Assembly: GCF_002910915.1 (NCBI RefSeq)
Contig: NZ_NEUF01000154.1
Coordinates: 1 to 63,237 of the forward strand
From: Streptomyces sp. SM10
Lineage (GTDB): Bacteria; Actinomycetota; Actinomycetes; Streptomycetales; Streptomycetaceae
Direction: 5' to 3'
DNA length: 63,237 bases
Made by a program: the position numbers and the translations under genes. This document shows, piece by piece, positions 53,248-62,580 of the stretch (positions within the stretch are counted from its first letter, which is position 1; each line of letters starts with the position of its first letter). Below the pieces are notes generated by a model. It made no database searches. It was not told where the DNA came from and saw only the letters and a program-made list of their open reading frames with translations.

Positions 53248-54107
53248 GGTCGATACCCTGCCATCTGCTCGAGTCGGGCGATGCGTTCAGCCATGGGCGG
53301 GTGGGTGGAGAACATCTTGGACATGCCCTGGCCGGGACGGAACGGGTTCGCGATCATCATGTGGCTCGCGGTCTCGATCCGCGGTTCGGGGGGAAGCGGA
53401 AGCTGCTTGGTCCCGGCGTCGAGCTTGCGCAGAGCGGACGCGAGGGCCAGGGGGTCACCGGTGAGCTGAGCCCCGGACGCGTCGGCCTGGTACTCGCGGG
53501 ACCGGCTCACGGCGAGCTGGATCACGGAGGCGGCGAGCGGGCCGAGGATCATGATCAGGAGCATGCCGAGAAGGCCTGGGCCGTCGTCGTCGTCCGACCG
53601 TCCCACGGGGATGAGCCAGGCGAAGTTGACCAGGAACATGACGACGGAGGCGAGGGCTCCCGCGACGGAGGAGATCAGGATGTCGCGGTTGTGGACGTGG
53701 CTCAGCTCGTGTCCGAGGACGCCTCGCAGCTCACGCTCGTCGAGGATCTGGAGGATGCCCTCCGTGCAGCACACGGCCGCGTTGCGCGGATTGCGGCCGG
53801 TGGCGAAGGCGTTGGGGGCCTGCGTCGGGGAGATGTAGAGCCGGGGCATGGGCCGGCGGGCGGCCGTCGAGAGTTCGCGGACGGTGCGGTAGAGCTGCGG
53901 TGCCTCGAATTCGCTGACCGGACGGGCCCTCATGGCGCGCAGGGCGAGCTTGTCGCTGTTCCAGTACGCGTAGGCGTTGGTGGCCAGCGCGACGAAGAGG
54001 GCCACGATCAGGCCGGTCCGTCCGAAGAAGCTGCCGATGACGATGATGAGGGCCGAGAGGCCCCCGAGGAGTACGGCGGTCTTCAGCCCGTTGTGCCGGC
54101 GGTGCAC
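53244..54107 (-). CDS. htpX: Membrane zinc metallopeptidase HtpX (M48B)
   Basis: The 287-residue protein has two N-terminal membrane helices, the zinc motif HELSH in 'GVLGHELSHVHNRD', two further helices, and the third-ligand Glu in 'SRSREYQADASGAQLTG'. It ends 'STHPPMAERIARLEQMAG', typical of HtpX. It degrades misfolded membrane proteins with FtsH. It is the first gene of the htpX-yccF-glsB unit on this strand. Confidence 0.95.
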   Translation of the reverse strand: MHRRHNGLKTAVLLGGLSALIIVIGSFFGRTGLIVALFVALATNAYAYWNSDKLALRAMRARPVSEFEAPQLYRTVRELSTAARRPMPRLYISPTQAPNAFATGRNPRNAAVCCTEGILQILDERELRGVLGHELSHVHNRDILISSVAGALASVVMFLVNFAWLIPVGRSDDDDGPGLLGMLLIMILGPLAASVIQLAVSRSREYQADASGAQLTGDPLALASALRKLDAGTKQLPLPPEPRIETASHMMIANPFRPGQGMSKMFSTHPPMAERIARLEQMAGYRP

Positions 54108-54243
54108 GGTACGCCCTCCAAGTGGTGCAGCAGGGGGACCCTTGCTCGGTGGTGCTCCACTGCCCAGTGGAGCCTCCCGTACTGGTCAACGCGAGGCGAA
54201 GGAAGCTAGTTCCCTTGTGCGAGGTGGCCGCGGGCACAGGCAG

Positions 54244-54273
54244 CAGGGGCGGATCCTGGTGGATCCGCCCCTG
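54244..54273 (-). terminator. Terminator downstream of mscL
   Basis: A perfect 13-bp stem caggggcggatcc/ggatccgcccctg with a TGGT loop lies 58 bases past the mscL stop and before htpX. Confidence 0.85.
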
Positions 54274-54330
54274 GGCCGTACGGGTGGCGTGGTGCCTGCG
54301 CGGGCGGGTGGTGCCCCCTGCGGCAGTGGG

Positions 54331-54822
54331 TCAGCGCTGGGCGGGGAGTCCCGCGAGCGCGCGTGCCTCGGCGTCCGGCACGACCTCACAGGTGCAGTGG
54401 GCGCAGCGGCTGGCGACGGAGGGGATCTCGCTGAAGCAGTGGGGGCAGTCGCGGAGGGCGGCCTTGATGTCGGCGGCCTTCTCCTCCTCCTTGGCCGTGA
54501 AGCGGTTCTGGACCTTGGCCATGGGGAGGACGACCAGGAAGTAGAGGACCGCGGCGGTGATGAGGAAGGCGATCGCGGCACTGACGAAGAGGCCGTAGGG
54601 GAACTTCACGTCGTCGACGGTGAAGACGGCCTTGGTGAAGTCGCCGGTGCCCCGGGTGAACAGGCCGATCAGCGGCACGATGAACGCGTTGCTGAAGCCC
54701 GTGACCACGGCGGTGAAGGCGGCTCCCACGGCGAGGCCGATGGCCATGGAGATGACGTTCCCGCGGAGGATGAAGTCCTTGAACCCGTTCAGCACCGCTC
54801 TGGCTCCCTCTGTGCTCTTCAT
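54331..54822 (-). CDS. mscL: Large-conductance mechanosensitive channel with C-terminal zinc ribbon
   Basis: The ATG at 54822 gives 163 residues. The MscL core is clear: 'FKDFILRGNVISMAIGLAVGAAFTAVV' (N-terminal helix and TM1), a short periplasmic loop and TM2 ('AAIAFLITAAVLYFLVVLP'). The C-terminus carries two CxxC pairs ('CPHC' and 'CAHC') in a zinc-ribbon layout not present in classical MscL. It relieves turgor on hypo-osmotic shock. The ribbon might sense zinc or redox state, or help oligomer assembly. Confidence 0.9.
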   Translation of the reverse strand: MKSTEGARAVLNGFKDFILRGNVISMAIGLAVGAAFTAVVTGFSNAFIVPLIGLFTRGTGDFTKAVFTVDDVKFPYGLFVSAAIAFLITAAVLYFLVVLPMAKVQNRFTAKEEEKAADIKAALRDCPHCFSEIPSVASRCAHCTCEVVPDAEARALAGLPAQR

Positions 54823-54880
54823 GTCGTACCCGTCCTGCGTCCCCTGTCGTGACGCGTGCACGCATGACCATGCCCTGTGC

Positions 54881-54911
54881 GCGGCTCCGTGGGCAAGCCG
54901 GTCGGAGCCGC
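54881..54911 (-). terminator. Terminator of the nuo operon
   Basis: A 9-bp perfect stem gcggctccg/cggagccgc with a 13-base loop abuts the nuoN stop codon. It is the only hairpin between nuoN and mscL. Confidence 0.6.
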
Positions 54912-56447
54912 TCAGAAGAGGCTGACGGCGGCGAAGCGGAGGATGAGCTGCGGAGCGCCGGACAGTGTGATTCCGGCTACGGCGGTGAGGACGATCACCA
55001 GGGTGAGCGGGGCGGGGACCCGGTGCCGGTGCGCCGGTGGCGCCGTTCCGGGGGGCGTCTGGGCCTCGGGTGCGCGGAAGAGTTCGGCGGTCCACCGGAG
55101 GTAGTAGTACAGCGCGATCACCACGTTGACGGCCATGACCACGGCGAGCCAGCCGAGTCCCGCGTCGACGGCCGCGGAGAAGACCGTGACCTTGGCGAAG
55201 AGGCCGACGATGCCGGGCGGCAGGCCGGCGAGGCAGAGGAGGAAGAAGCCCAGGGCGAGCGCGGCCAGGGGACGGGTGGCGTACAGGCCCCGGTAGTCGC
55301 TGAGCCGGTTGCCCGGGTGGGTGCGGGCGACGAGAGCGGCGACCGCGAAGGCTCCGAGGTTCACCACGGCGTACATGAGCGCGTAGGCGACGGTCGAGCC
55401 GATCCGCGTGTCGTCGGAGTACGCGGCGGCGGCGATCGGCACGAGGAGGTAGCCGGCCTGGCCGACGGACGACCAGGCGAGGAGGCGTACGGCGCTCCGG
55501 GCGCGGGTGGCGCTCTGCCGGAGTGCCGCGAGGTTGCCCGTGGTCATGGTGAGCGCGGCGAGGACGGCCAGGGCGGGGCCCCAGACGTCGGCGTACGACG
55601 GGAAGCCGATGACCGTGACGAGGACGAGGCCGGAGAAGCCCACCGCCTTGCCGACGACGGACAGGTACGCCGCGATGGGCAGCGGGGCTCCCACGTAGGT
55701 GTCGGGGACCCAGAAGTGGAACGGGGCGGCGGCCGTCTTGAAGGCGAAGCCGACGAGGGTGAGGACGACACCGGCCTCGGCGAGGGTCGTGAACCTGCCG
55801 GGGACGTCGTCGAGGCGGGTGGCGATCTCCGTGAGGTGCATGGTGCCGGTGGTGGCGTAGACGAAGCTGACGCCGAGGAGCATGACGGCGGTGGCGACGA
55901 CCGAGGAGAGGAAGAACTTCAGGGCCGCTTCGGAGGAGCGCCGGTCGCCGCGCTTGATGCCGACGAGGGCGAAGGCCGGCAGCGAGGCGACTTCGAGGGC
56001 GACGACGAGGGTGGCCAGGTCGCGGGCGGCGGGCAGGAGGGCGGCACCCGCGGCGGAGGACAGGAGCAGGAACCAGAACTCGCCGGCGGGGAGCTTACGG
56101 GTGTCGCCGATCGAGAGCAGCGCGGTGAGCAGCGCTCCGCCGAGCACGAGTGCCTGGATGACGAGCGCGAAGTGGTCGGCGGTGTAGCTGCAGGCCTGGC
56201 TCCCGCCGGTGAGGCAGAAGGTGGAGCGGTCGCCGTCGCGCAGCGGGATCAGCATGGCGAGCGCCGCCACGAGCCCGGCGACGGCTCCGTAGCCGAGGAG
56301 CGGCTTGTGCCGTTCGCCGGTGAAGAGGTCGGCGACGAGGACGAGCAGGGCCACGGACGCCGCGATGACGGGGGGCGCGATCGCGAGCCAGTCGACGGAC
56401 TGGACGAGGCTTGCCGCCCCGGTTGCGCTGTCGGCTGCCACGGTCAC
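54912..56447 (-). CDS. nuoN: NADH-quinone oxidoreductase subunit N
   Basis: The 511-residue protein has about 14 membrane helices and the antiporter-like core 'FKTAAAPFHFWVPDTYVGAPLPIAAYLS', which includes the conserved Lys and Pro-rich discontinuous helix of NuoN/L/M. It is the last gene of the operon and overlaps nuoM by four bases. It serves as one proton-pumping antiporter-like subunit of complex I. Confidence 0.95.
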   Translation of the reverse strand: MTVAADSATGAASLVQSVDWLAIAPPVIAASVALLVLVADLFTGERHKPLLGYGAVAGLVAALAMLIPLRDGDRSTFCLTGGSQACSYTADHFALVIQALVLGGALLTALLSIGDTRKLPAGEFWFLLLSSAAGAALLPAARDLATLVVALEVASLPAFALVGIKRGDRRSSEAALKFFLSSVVATAVMLLGVSFVYATTGTMHLTEIATRLDDVPGRFTTLAEAGVVLTLVGFAFKTAAAPFHFWVPDTYVGAPLPIAAYLSVVGKAVGFSGLVLVTVIGFPSYADVWGPALAVLAALTMTTGNLAALRQSATRARSAVRLLAWSSVGQAGYLLVPIAAAAYSDDTRIGSTVAYALMYAVVNLGAFAVAALVARTHPGNRLSDYRGLYATRPLAALALGFFLLCLAGLPPGIVGLFAKVTVFSAAVDAGLGWLAVVMAVNVVIALYYYLRWTAELFRAPEAQTPPGTAPPAHRHRVPAPLTLVIVLTAVAGITLSGAPQLILRFAAVSLF

Positions 56448-58018
56448 GACTTGCCTCCTGCGAGGAGCTTCTGCACGGCCGGGTCGGTGAGGCCGAGGAG
56501 GACGGCGGGCCAGAGTCCGGCGAGGACGGTCAGGGAGGCGAGCGGGGTCCAGGCGGCGAGTTCGTGGCGCTGGATGTCGGCGACCGGGTGCGGCTGCTCA
56601 CTGTGCTCGCCCATGCAGACGCGGCGTACGACGATCAGCATGTACGCGGCGGTGAGCAGGGTACCGAAGGCGCCGATCGCCATGAAGGTGAGGAAGGCGG
56701 GGCGGCTGAGCCCTTCGGCGGGGTCGAAGGCGCCGAACAGGGTGAGCATCTCGCCCCAGAACCCGGCGAGCCCGGGGAGTCCGAGCGAGGCGACCGCGGC
56801 GAAGGCGAGGAGGCCGCCGAGCCGGGGGGCGCGACCGTAGAGGGCGGCGCCGGTGGCTCCGGCCAGGGTGTCGAGGTCCGCGGTTTCGTAGCGGTCCTTG
56901 ACGGCGCCGACGAGGAAGAACAGCAGGCCGGTGATGAGGCCGTGGGCGATGTTCGCGAAGAGCGCGCCGTTCACGCCGGTCGGGGTCAGGGTCGCGATGC
57001 CGAGGAGCACGAAGCCCATGTGGCCCACCGAGGAGTAGGCGATCAGGCGTTTGAGGTCGCCCTTGGCGCCGGGGCGGGCGAGGGCGAGGCAGGCGAGGGA
57101 TCCGTAGACGATCCCGACGACGGCGAACGCGGCGAGGTACGGCGCGAAGGTCCGCATCCCGTCGGGCGTGACGGGGAGCAGGATGCGGACGAATCCGTAC
57201 GTCCCCATCTTCAGCATCACGCCGGCGAGGAGCACGGATCCGACCGTGGGGGCCGCGGTGTGGGCGTCGGGAAGCCAGCTGTGGAGGGGCCACATCGGGG
57301 TCTTCACGGCGAGCCCGATCCCGACCGCGAGTACGGCGATGACCTGCACGGATGTGGTGAGCCCGCGGCCGTTGTCAGTGGCGAGTGCCACCATGTCGAA
57401 AGTGCCGCTCTTCACTCCGATGAGGAGCAGCCCCAGCAGCATGACCACGGATCCGAGCAGCGTGTAGAGGATGAACTTCCAGGCGGCGGGCTGCTTCCGG
57501 TCGCCGCCCCAGCGGGCGATGAGGAAGTACATCGGGATGAGGACCATCTCGAAGGCCAGGAAGAACAGGATCAGGTCGAGGACGGCGAAGGTCGCGAGGG
57601 TGCCGGACTCGAGCACGAGGACGAGGGCGACGAAAGCCTTCGGGGAGGGGCCCCCGGGGGGCTTGAAGTAGCTGTGGAGCGCGCAGAGGAAGGTCAGCAG
57701 CGCGGTCAGCACGAGGAGGGGGAGTGAGATGCCGTCGGTACCGAGGTGGATCCGGACGTCGAGTGCCGGGATCCAGCTGATGTCCGTGGTGGCCTGCATC
57801 GTCGACGGGTGGTCGTGGTCGAAGCCCGCGGCCAGGACGAGCGCGGCGAGGAGCACGGCTCCGGTGACGGTCACGCCGTGGCGGAGCACGGCCTGGTCGG
57901 GGTTCCGGCCCTTGAGCCCGGGTGGTGCGGGCAGGAGGGCCGCGACCGCTCCGAGGAGCGGGGCGACGACGATGAACGCCAGAAGGAACTGCATCACGGA
58001 TGCGTTGATATCGAACAC
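56444..58018 (-). CDS. nuoM: NADH-quinone oxidoreductase subunit M
   Basis: The 524-residue polytopic protein shows 'VKTPMWPLHSWLPDAHTAAPTVGSVLLAGVMLKMGTYG', the signature of NuoM with the conserved Lys and Glu residues for proton transfer. Start and stop overlap or abut its neighbours. It is membrane-embedded in the distal part of complex I. Confidence 0.96.
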   Translation of the reverse strand: MFDINASVMQFLLAFIVVAPLLGAVAALLPAPPGLKGRNPDQAVLRHGVTVTGAVLLAALVLAAGFDHDHPSTMQATTDISWIPALDVRIHLGTDGISLPLLVLTALLTFLCALHSYFKPPGGPSPKAFVALVLVLESGTLATFAVLDLILFFLAFEMVLIPMYFLIARWGGDRKQPAAWKFILYTLLGSVVMLLGLLLIGVKSGTFDMVALATDNGRGLTTSVQVIAVLAVGIGLAVKTPMWPLHSWLPDAHTAAPTVGSVLLAGVMLKMGTYGFVRILLPVTPDGMRTFAPYLAAFAVVGIVYGSLACLALARPGAKGDLKRLIAYSSVGHMGFVLLGIATLTPTGVNGALFANIAHGLITGLLFFLVGAVKDRYETADLDTLAGATGAALYGRAPRLGGLLAFAAVASLGLPGLAGFWGEMLTLFGAFDPAEGLSRPAFLTFMAIGAFGTLLTAAYMLIVVRRVCMGEHSEQPHPVADIQRHELAAWTPLASLTVLAGLWPAVLLGLTDPAVQKLLAGGKS

Positions 58019-58021
58019 GGC

Positions 58022-60025
58022 TCACGCCCCGGCGTAGACGTTGGCAAAGACGACGGCGGCGATCGCCAGGACAAGGGTTCCGGCGAGCAGCGCGCCGAGG
58101 TAGGTCTGCACGTTGCCGTTCTGGGCGCGGCGCACCGCGGTGCCGAGTCCGCGGGCGATGGCGGCCGAGCCGCGTACGTAGGTGTCGACGACCTCGCGGT
58201 CCAGGAAGCGGACGAGCCGGGCGGCGGCCCCGACGGGGCGGACGAACGCGGCCGTGTACAGGGCGTCGAGGTGGAAGCCGGTCACCGCGTGGCGGTGGAG
58301 GGGGCCCAGCAGGAGACGGCCGGGGTCCGAGGGGTCCGGGGCGTCCGCGATGGTGCCGTACACCGCCGTGTGCGAGGCGATCGCCTCGGCCTCCACGAGC
58401 GCGGGTTCGGCGTCGGGGTGGGCGACGACCGCTCCGACGGGGGGGCGGTCGGCAGCGTACGCCGTGGTGTGGCGCCAGGCCCCGTAGGTGACGAGTCCGC
58501 CGACGAGCCCGACACCGGTGGAGAGGACGGCGGTCGTGAGGGAGGGGGCGAGGCCCTGTCCGTCGAACCAGTCGGTGAGGGCACCGGCGGTGAGGCCGAA
58601 GGCGATCGTGGGGACGGCGAGGACCCAGAGGACGGAGGTCATCGCGACGGGCTGCCTGCCGTGGTCGGGGACCTCGGGGCCGCGCCCGCGGAAGGCCAGG
58701 AGCCAGAGCCGGGTGGCGTAGGCCGCGGTGAGGACCGCGGCGAGGAGTCCGGCGACGAGGATCGTCCAGCCGGCGGCGGCCGGGGCGACGTCGCGGTCGC
58801 CGAAGGCGGTGTGTTCGGCGGCGACGAGAACGGCTTCCTTGGAGAAGAAGCCGGCGAACGGGGGGATGGCGGCGAGCGCGAGGAGGGCGACGGTCATCGT
58901 CCAGTAGGCGTCGGGGATGCGCTTGGTCAGCCCGCCCATGCGGGACATGGCGGCGAGTGAGTTGGTGCCCGCCGCGTGGATGGCGACGCCCGCCGCGAGG
59001 AAGAGGACGGCCTTGAACGCACCGTGCGACAGGAGGTGGAAGACGGCGGCCCCGCGGTCGCCGACGGCCAGGGCGCCGGACATGTAGCCGAGCTGGCCGA
59101 TCGTCGAGTAGGCGAGCACGCGCTTGATGTCGTCCTGCGCGAGAGCGGCGAGTCCGGAGCCGATCATGGTGACGGCCGCCATCACGGCGAGGACGACGAG
59201 GGCGGCGCCTGAGGCGGCGAAGACGGGCAGGAGCCGGGCCACGAAGTAGATGCCGGCGGCGACCATCGTCGCGGCGTGGATGAGCGCGGAGACGGGGGTG
59301 GGGCCGGCCATCGCGTCGGGCAGCCAGGTGTGCAGCGGGAACTGCGCGGACTTGCCCGCGACACCGGCGAGGAGCAGCAGCGCGATGAGGGTGGGGTGGT
59401 CCAGCCCGCCGTTGGTGACCGCGGCCAGGATGCCGGTGATGCGGAAGGTGCCGGTATCCGCGGCAAGCGCGAACAGGCCGATGAGGAACGGCACGTCGCC
59501 GAGCTTGGTGACGAGGAAGGCCTTGAGGGAGGCCGCGCGCGCCTCGGGGGTCTCCCAGTAGTGCCCGACGAGGAAGTACGAGCAGATGCCCATGATCTCC
59601 CAGCCGACCAGGAGCACCATCAGGTCGCCGGAGTAGACGACGAGCAGCATCGCGGAGGTGAAGAGGGAGACGAGGGCGGCGTACGAGGGGTAGCGGGCGT
59701 CGTCCTTGAGATACGCCGTCGAGTAGATCTGTACGCAGGTGGCGACGAGCCCCACGAGGACGGCGACGAGGACGGCGAAGCCGTCGAGGTGCAGCGCCAG
59801 GTCGACCGGGACGGAACCGGTGGGGGTCAGCCGGGTCGAGGCGTCGATGGACCGGCCGCCGCCCTGGCGTGCGGCGACGACGACGGCGAGGACGGCGGCG
59901 GTCAGGGTCGGCAGGACGGCGAGGGGGCGGACGAAGCCCGGTGCGCTCCGGCCCAGGAGGAGCCCGGCAGCGGCGCCCAGGAAGGGGAGGAGGAGGACGA
60001 GGACGGCGAGGGTCGTGGTGGTCAC
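58022..60025 (-). CDS. nuoL: NADH-quinone oxidoreductase subunit L
   Basis: The 667-residue protein has the NuoL pattern 'KSAQFPLHTWLPDAMAGPTPVSALIHAATMV' and a long C-terminal region (about 520-667) that would form the lateral helix HL. It is the most distal proton-pumping subunit. It overlaps the nuoK stop and is followed by nuoM after four bases. Confidence 0.96.
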   Translation of the reverse strand: MTTTTLAVLVLLLPFLGAAAGLLLGRSAPGFVRPLAVLPTLTAAVLAVVVAARQGGGRSIDASTRLTPTGSVPVDLALHLDGFAVLVAVLVGLVATCVQIYSTAYLKDDARYPSYAALVSLFTSAMLLVVYSGDLMVLLVGWEIMGICSYFLVGHYWETPEARAASLKAFLVTKLGDVPFLIGLFALAADTGTFRITGILAAVTNGGLDHPTLIALLLLAGVAGKSAQFPLHTWLPDAMAGPTPVSALIHAATMVAAGIYFVARLLPVFAASGAALVVLAVMAAVTMIGSGLAALAQDDIKRVLAYSTIGQLGYMSGALAVGDRGAAVFHLLSHGAFKAVLFLAAGVAIHAAGTNSLAAMSRMGGLTKRIPDAYWTMTVALLALAAIPPFAGFFSKEAVLVAAEHTAFGDRDVAPAAAGWTILVAGLLAAVLTAAYATRLWLLAFRGRGPEVPDHGRQPVAMTSVLWVLAVPTIAFGLTAGALTDWFDGQGLAPSLTTAVLSTGVGLVGGLVTYGAWRHTTAYAADRPPVGAVVAHPDAEPALVEAEAIASHTAVYGTIADAPDPSDPGRLLLGPLHRHAVTGFHLDALYTAAFVRPVGAAARLVRFLDREVVDTYVRGSAAIARGLGTAVRRAQNGNVQTYLGALLAGTLVLAIAAVVFANVYAGA

Positions 60026-60432
60026 GCGGTGGCCTCTGCCTTCTTTGCCTTCCCTGCCGGGGCAGCGGACTGGTCTGCGGTGCTGTCCCCGGTGACGTCG
60101 GCGTCGGGGAGCGCTTCGGCGTCGTCGGTCTCCGCGGTGTCGCGGAGCCGGTCGATGTCCGAGCTGCCGCGGTTGCGGTACACGGCCAGGACGATCGCGA
60201 GGCCGATGCCGATCTCGGCCGCTGCGACGGCGATCGTGAAGAGGGTGAGGGCCTGGCCTGCGTGGAGCGCGTCGCGGAGCCAGACGTCGAAGGCGACCAG
60301 GTTGAGGTTGACGGCGTTGAGCATGAGCTCGACGGACATCAGGACGAGGATCGCGTTGCGGCGGGCCAGCACGCCGTACAGCCCGGTGCAGAAGAGGAGG
60401 ACGGCGAGGACGGCGGGATAGGCGAGGTGCAT
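60022..60432 (-). CDS. nuoK: NADH-quinone oxidoreductase subunit K with acidic C-terminal extension
   Basis: The 136-residue protein has three membrane helices and the NuoK motif 'ILVLMSVELMLNAVNLN' with the conserved Glu. A 35-residue acidic, Ala/Asp-rich tail after residue 98 is longer than usual (most NuoK proteins are near 100 residues). The start at 60432 shares one base with the nuoJ stop. Confidence 0.94.
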   Translation of the reverse strand: MHLAYPAVLAVLLFCTGLYGVLARRNAILVLMSVELMLNAVNLNLVAFDVWLRDALHAGQALTLFTIAVAAAEIGIGLAIVLAVYRNRGSSDIDRLRDTAETDDAEALPDADVTGDSTADQSAAPAGKAKKAEATA

Positions 60433-61040
60433 CAGCTCTGGTCCTCCCTGTTCGCTGCGGGGCGTTCCTGACCGGCCGGGCGGTCCTGACGGCCCTTGGG
60501 GTCCTGGCGGTCCTTGCGGGAGAGGACGATGGCTCCCACGAGGGCGGCGAGCAGCAGGACGGAGAGCGCTTCGAAGGGCAGCACCCAGTGCCTGAAGAGG
60601 AATTCCCCGGAGGCCTTGGTGGAGCCCTGGGCGGGACCGTCCAGGTTGATCCAGGTCGTGCGGAACGCGTCCACGACGATCCAGACGAGGGTGCCGGCGG
60701 AGGCGATGGCGACAGCGAGGGCGATCCACCGGTTACCCGAGTCGGCGTCCGGGGAACGGCCGATGGGGGCTCTGGTGAGCATCAGCCCGAAGAGGAGGAG
60801 GACGACGATGGAGCCGACGTAGATCAGGACCTGCACCCATGCGATGAACTCGGCGGTGAGGAGGAGGTACTCCACCGCGATGCCGCCGAGTGCCACGACG
60901 AGCCAGAGGGCCGCGTGCACGAGTTGCTTGCTCGTGACGGTGATCAGGGCCGCGCCGAGGGTGGCGAGACCGACGAGGACGAAGACGATCTCGACGCCGG
61001 TCGGGGAGAGGAAGCCGGGATGGCCGGCGGCGAGGGTCAC
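60432..61040 (-). CDS. nuoJ: NADH-quinone oxidoreductase subunit J
   Basis: A GTG at 61040 overlapping the nuoI stop (GTGA) gives 202 residues with five hydrophobic helices. The NuoJ helix-3 pattern is 'FIAWVQVLIYVGSIVVLLLFGLML'. The C-terminus is a charged Arg/Gln/Asp tail. It belongs to the membrane arm near the quinone site. Confidence 0.93.
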   Translation of the reverse strand: MTLAAGHPGFLSPTGVEIVFVLVGLATLGAALITVTSKQLVHAALWLVVALGGIAVEYLLLTAEFIAWVQVLIYVGSIVVLLLFGLMLTRAPIGRSPDADSGNRWIALAVAIASAGTLVWIVVDAFRTTWINLDGPAQGSTKASGEFLFRHWVLPFEALSVLLLAALVGAIVLSRKDRQDPKGRQDRPAGQERPAANREDQS

Positions 61041-61612
61041 TCCTGCCCCTCCTGTTCCGCTTCCTGTGCCTGCTGGGTCTGCTGGGCTTCCTGTGCCCGG
61101 ACCTTGTCGGCCGTCTTGCGGGCTGCGGCGATCTCCTTGGGCTCCTCGGCTCCGGGGTCGAGCGCGGGCGGCTCGGGGACGGTCCACATCCACTCGCGGA
61201 GCTTGTCGCGCTCATGGGTGAGTTCGTGGATGTCCGTCTCCGCGTACTCGAACTCGGGCGACCAGAAGAGCGCGTCGAAGGGGCACACCTCGATGCAGAT
61301 ACCGCAGTACATGCAGAGGGCGAAGTCGATCGCGAAGCGGTCCAGGACGTTGCGGCTGCGCTCGCGGCCGCCGGGTGCGGCGGCGGGCATCGTCTCCTTG
61401 TGGGAGTCGATGTAGATGCACCAGTCGGGGCATTCGCGGGCGCAGAGCATGCAGACCGTGCAGTTCTCCTCGAACAGCCCGATGACGCCCCGGGTGCGGG
61501 GCGGGAGTTCGGGCTGGACGTCCGGGTACTGCGCGGTGACCGTGCGCTTCGTCATGGTCCGCAGGGTGACGGCGAGACCCTTGGCCAGGCCTGAGCCGGG
61601 GATCGGGGGCAC
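61037..61612 (-). CDS. nuoI: NADH-quinone oxidoreductase subunit I (2[4Fe-4S] ferredoxin-like)
   Basis: The 191-residue protein has two 4Fe-4S motifs, 'CTVCMLCARECPDWC' and 'CMYCGICIEVCPFDALFW', for clusters N6a and N6b. The C-terminal 45 residues are Glu/Gln-rich and probably disordered. It carries electrons to NuoB in the peripheral arm. Its start meets the nuoH stop region. Confidence 0.95.
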   Translation of the reverse strand: MPPIPGSGLAKGLAVTLRTMTKRTVTAQYPDVQPELPPRTRGVIGLFEENCTVCMLCARECPDWCIYIDSHKETMPAAAPGGRERSRNVLDRFAIDFALCMYCGICIEVCPFDALFWSPEFEYAETDIHELTHERDKLREWMWTVPEPPALDPGAEEPKEIAAARKTADKVRAQEAQQTQQAQEAEQEGQE

Positions 61613-62580
61613 TAGTTGATCGCCACCTTCACGATGCCGGTGAGCGCGATCTGCGCGAGAGCGAGGGGGATGAGCGTGGACCAGGCGAGCTTCTGCAACT
61701 GGTCCTCACGCAGCCGGGGATAGGTGACCCGGAGCCAGATGACGACGAACGCGAGAACACCGGTCTTGAGCAGCGTCCAGACCCAGCCGAGTCCGTCGGC
61801 GCCGAGCGGCCCGTGCCATCCGCCGAGGAAGAGGACGGTCGTCAGTCCGCACAGGACGACGATCCCGGCGTACTCCGCGAGCAGGAACAGGGCGAAGCGA
61901 AGACCCGTGTACTCGGTGTACGCACCGAAGATGATCTCCGAGTCGGCGACCGGCATGTCGAAGGGCGGGCGCTGGAGTTCGGCGAGTCCGGCCACGAAGA
62001 AGACCAGGGCGCCGACGATCTGCCAGGGCAGCCACCACCACTCGAAGGCGTTGAGGATGCCGGGGAGCGAGACGGTGCCGGCCGCCATGGCCACGGAAGC
62101 GGCGGCGAGCAGCATCGGCAGTTCGTACGCGAGGAGCTGCGCAGCGGTGCGGAGACCGCCGAGGAGGGAGAACTTGTTGGCCGAGGCCCAGCCCGCCATG
62201 AGTGAGCCGAGCACGCCGACGCCCATGACGGCCAGCACGAAGAAGATGCCGGCGTCGACGACCTGCCCGACCGCGCCCTCGCTGGGGCCGATCGGGATGG
62301 CGACGATCACGAGGAGATACGGCAGCAGGGCGACTGCGGGGGCCATCTGGAAGATGCGGCGGTCCGCGTCGGCCGGGACGACGTCTTCCTTCTGCGCGAA
62401 CTTCACCCCGTCCGCGACGAGCTGGGCCCAGCCGTGGAACCCGCCCGCGTACATGGGGCCGAGGCGGCCCTGCATGTGGGCCATCACCTTGTGCTCGGCC
62501 TGTCCCACGACGAGCGGGACCACCATGAACACGGCGAAGACGATGACGAGGCGGAGGGCGACGTCGAGTACGTCGTTCAC
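61612..62580 (-). CDS. nuoH: NADH-quinone oxidoreductase subunit H
   Basis: A GTG at 62580 overlapping the upstream stop (GTGA) gives 322 residues with eight membrane helices. The quinone-chamber loop 'GRLGPMYAGGFHGWAQLVADGVKFAQKED' and 'RPPFDMPVADSEIIFGAYTEYTGLRFALF' are diagnostic of NuoH. It links the peripheral and membrane arms. Confidence 0.96.
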   Translation of the reverse strand: MNDVLDVALRLVIVFAVFMVVPLVVGQAEHKVMAHMQGRLGPMYAGGFHGWAQLVADGVKFAQKEDVVPADADRRIFQMAPAVALLPYLLVIVAIPIGPSEGAVGQVVDAGIFFVLAVMGVGVLGSLMAGWASANKFSLLGGLRTAAQLLAYELPMLLAAASVAMAAGTVSLPGILNAFEWWWLPWQIVGALVFFVAGLAELQRPPFDMPVADSEIIFGAYTEYTGLRFALFLLAEYAGIVVLCGLTTVLFLGGWHGPLGADGLGWVWTLLKTGVLAFVVIWLRVTYPRLREDQLQKLAWSTLIPLALAQIALTGIVKVAIN

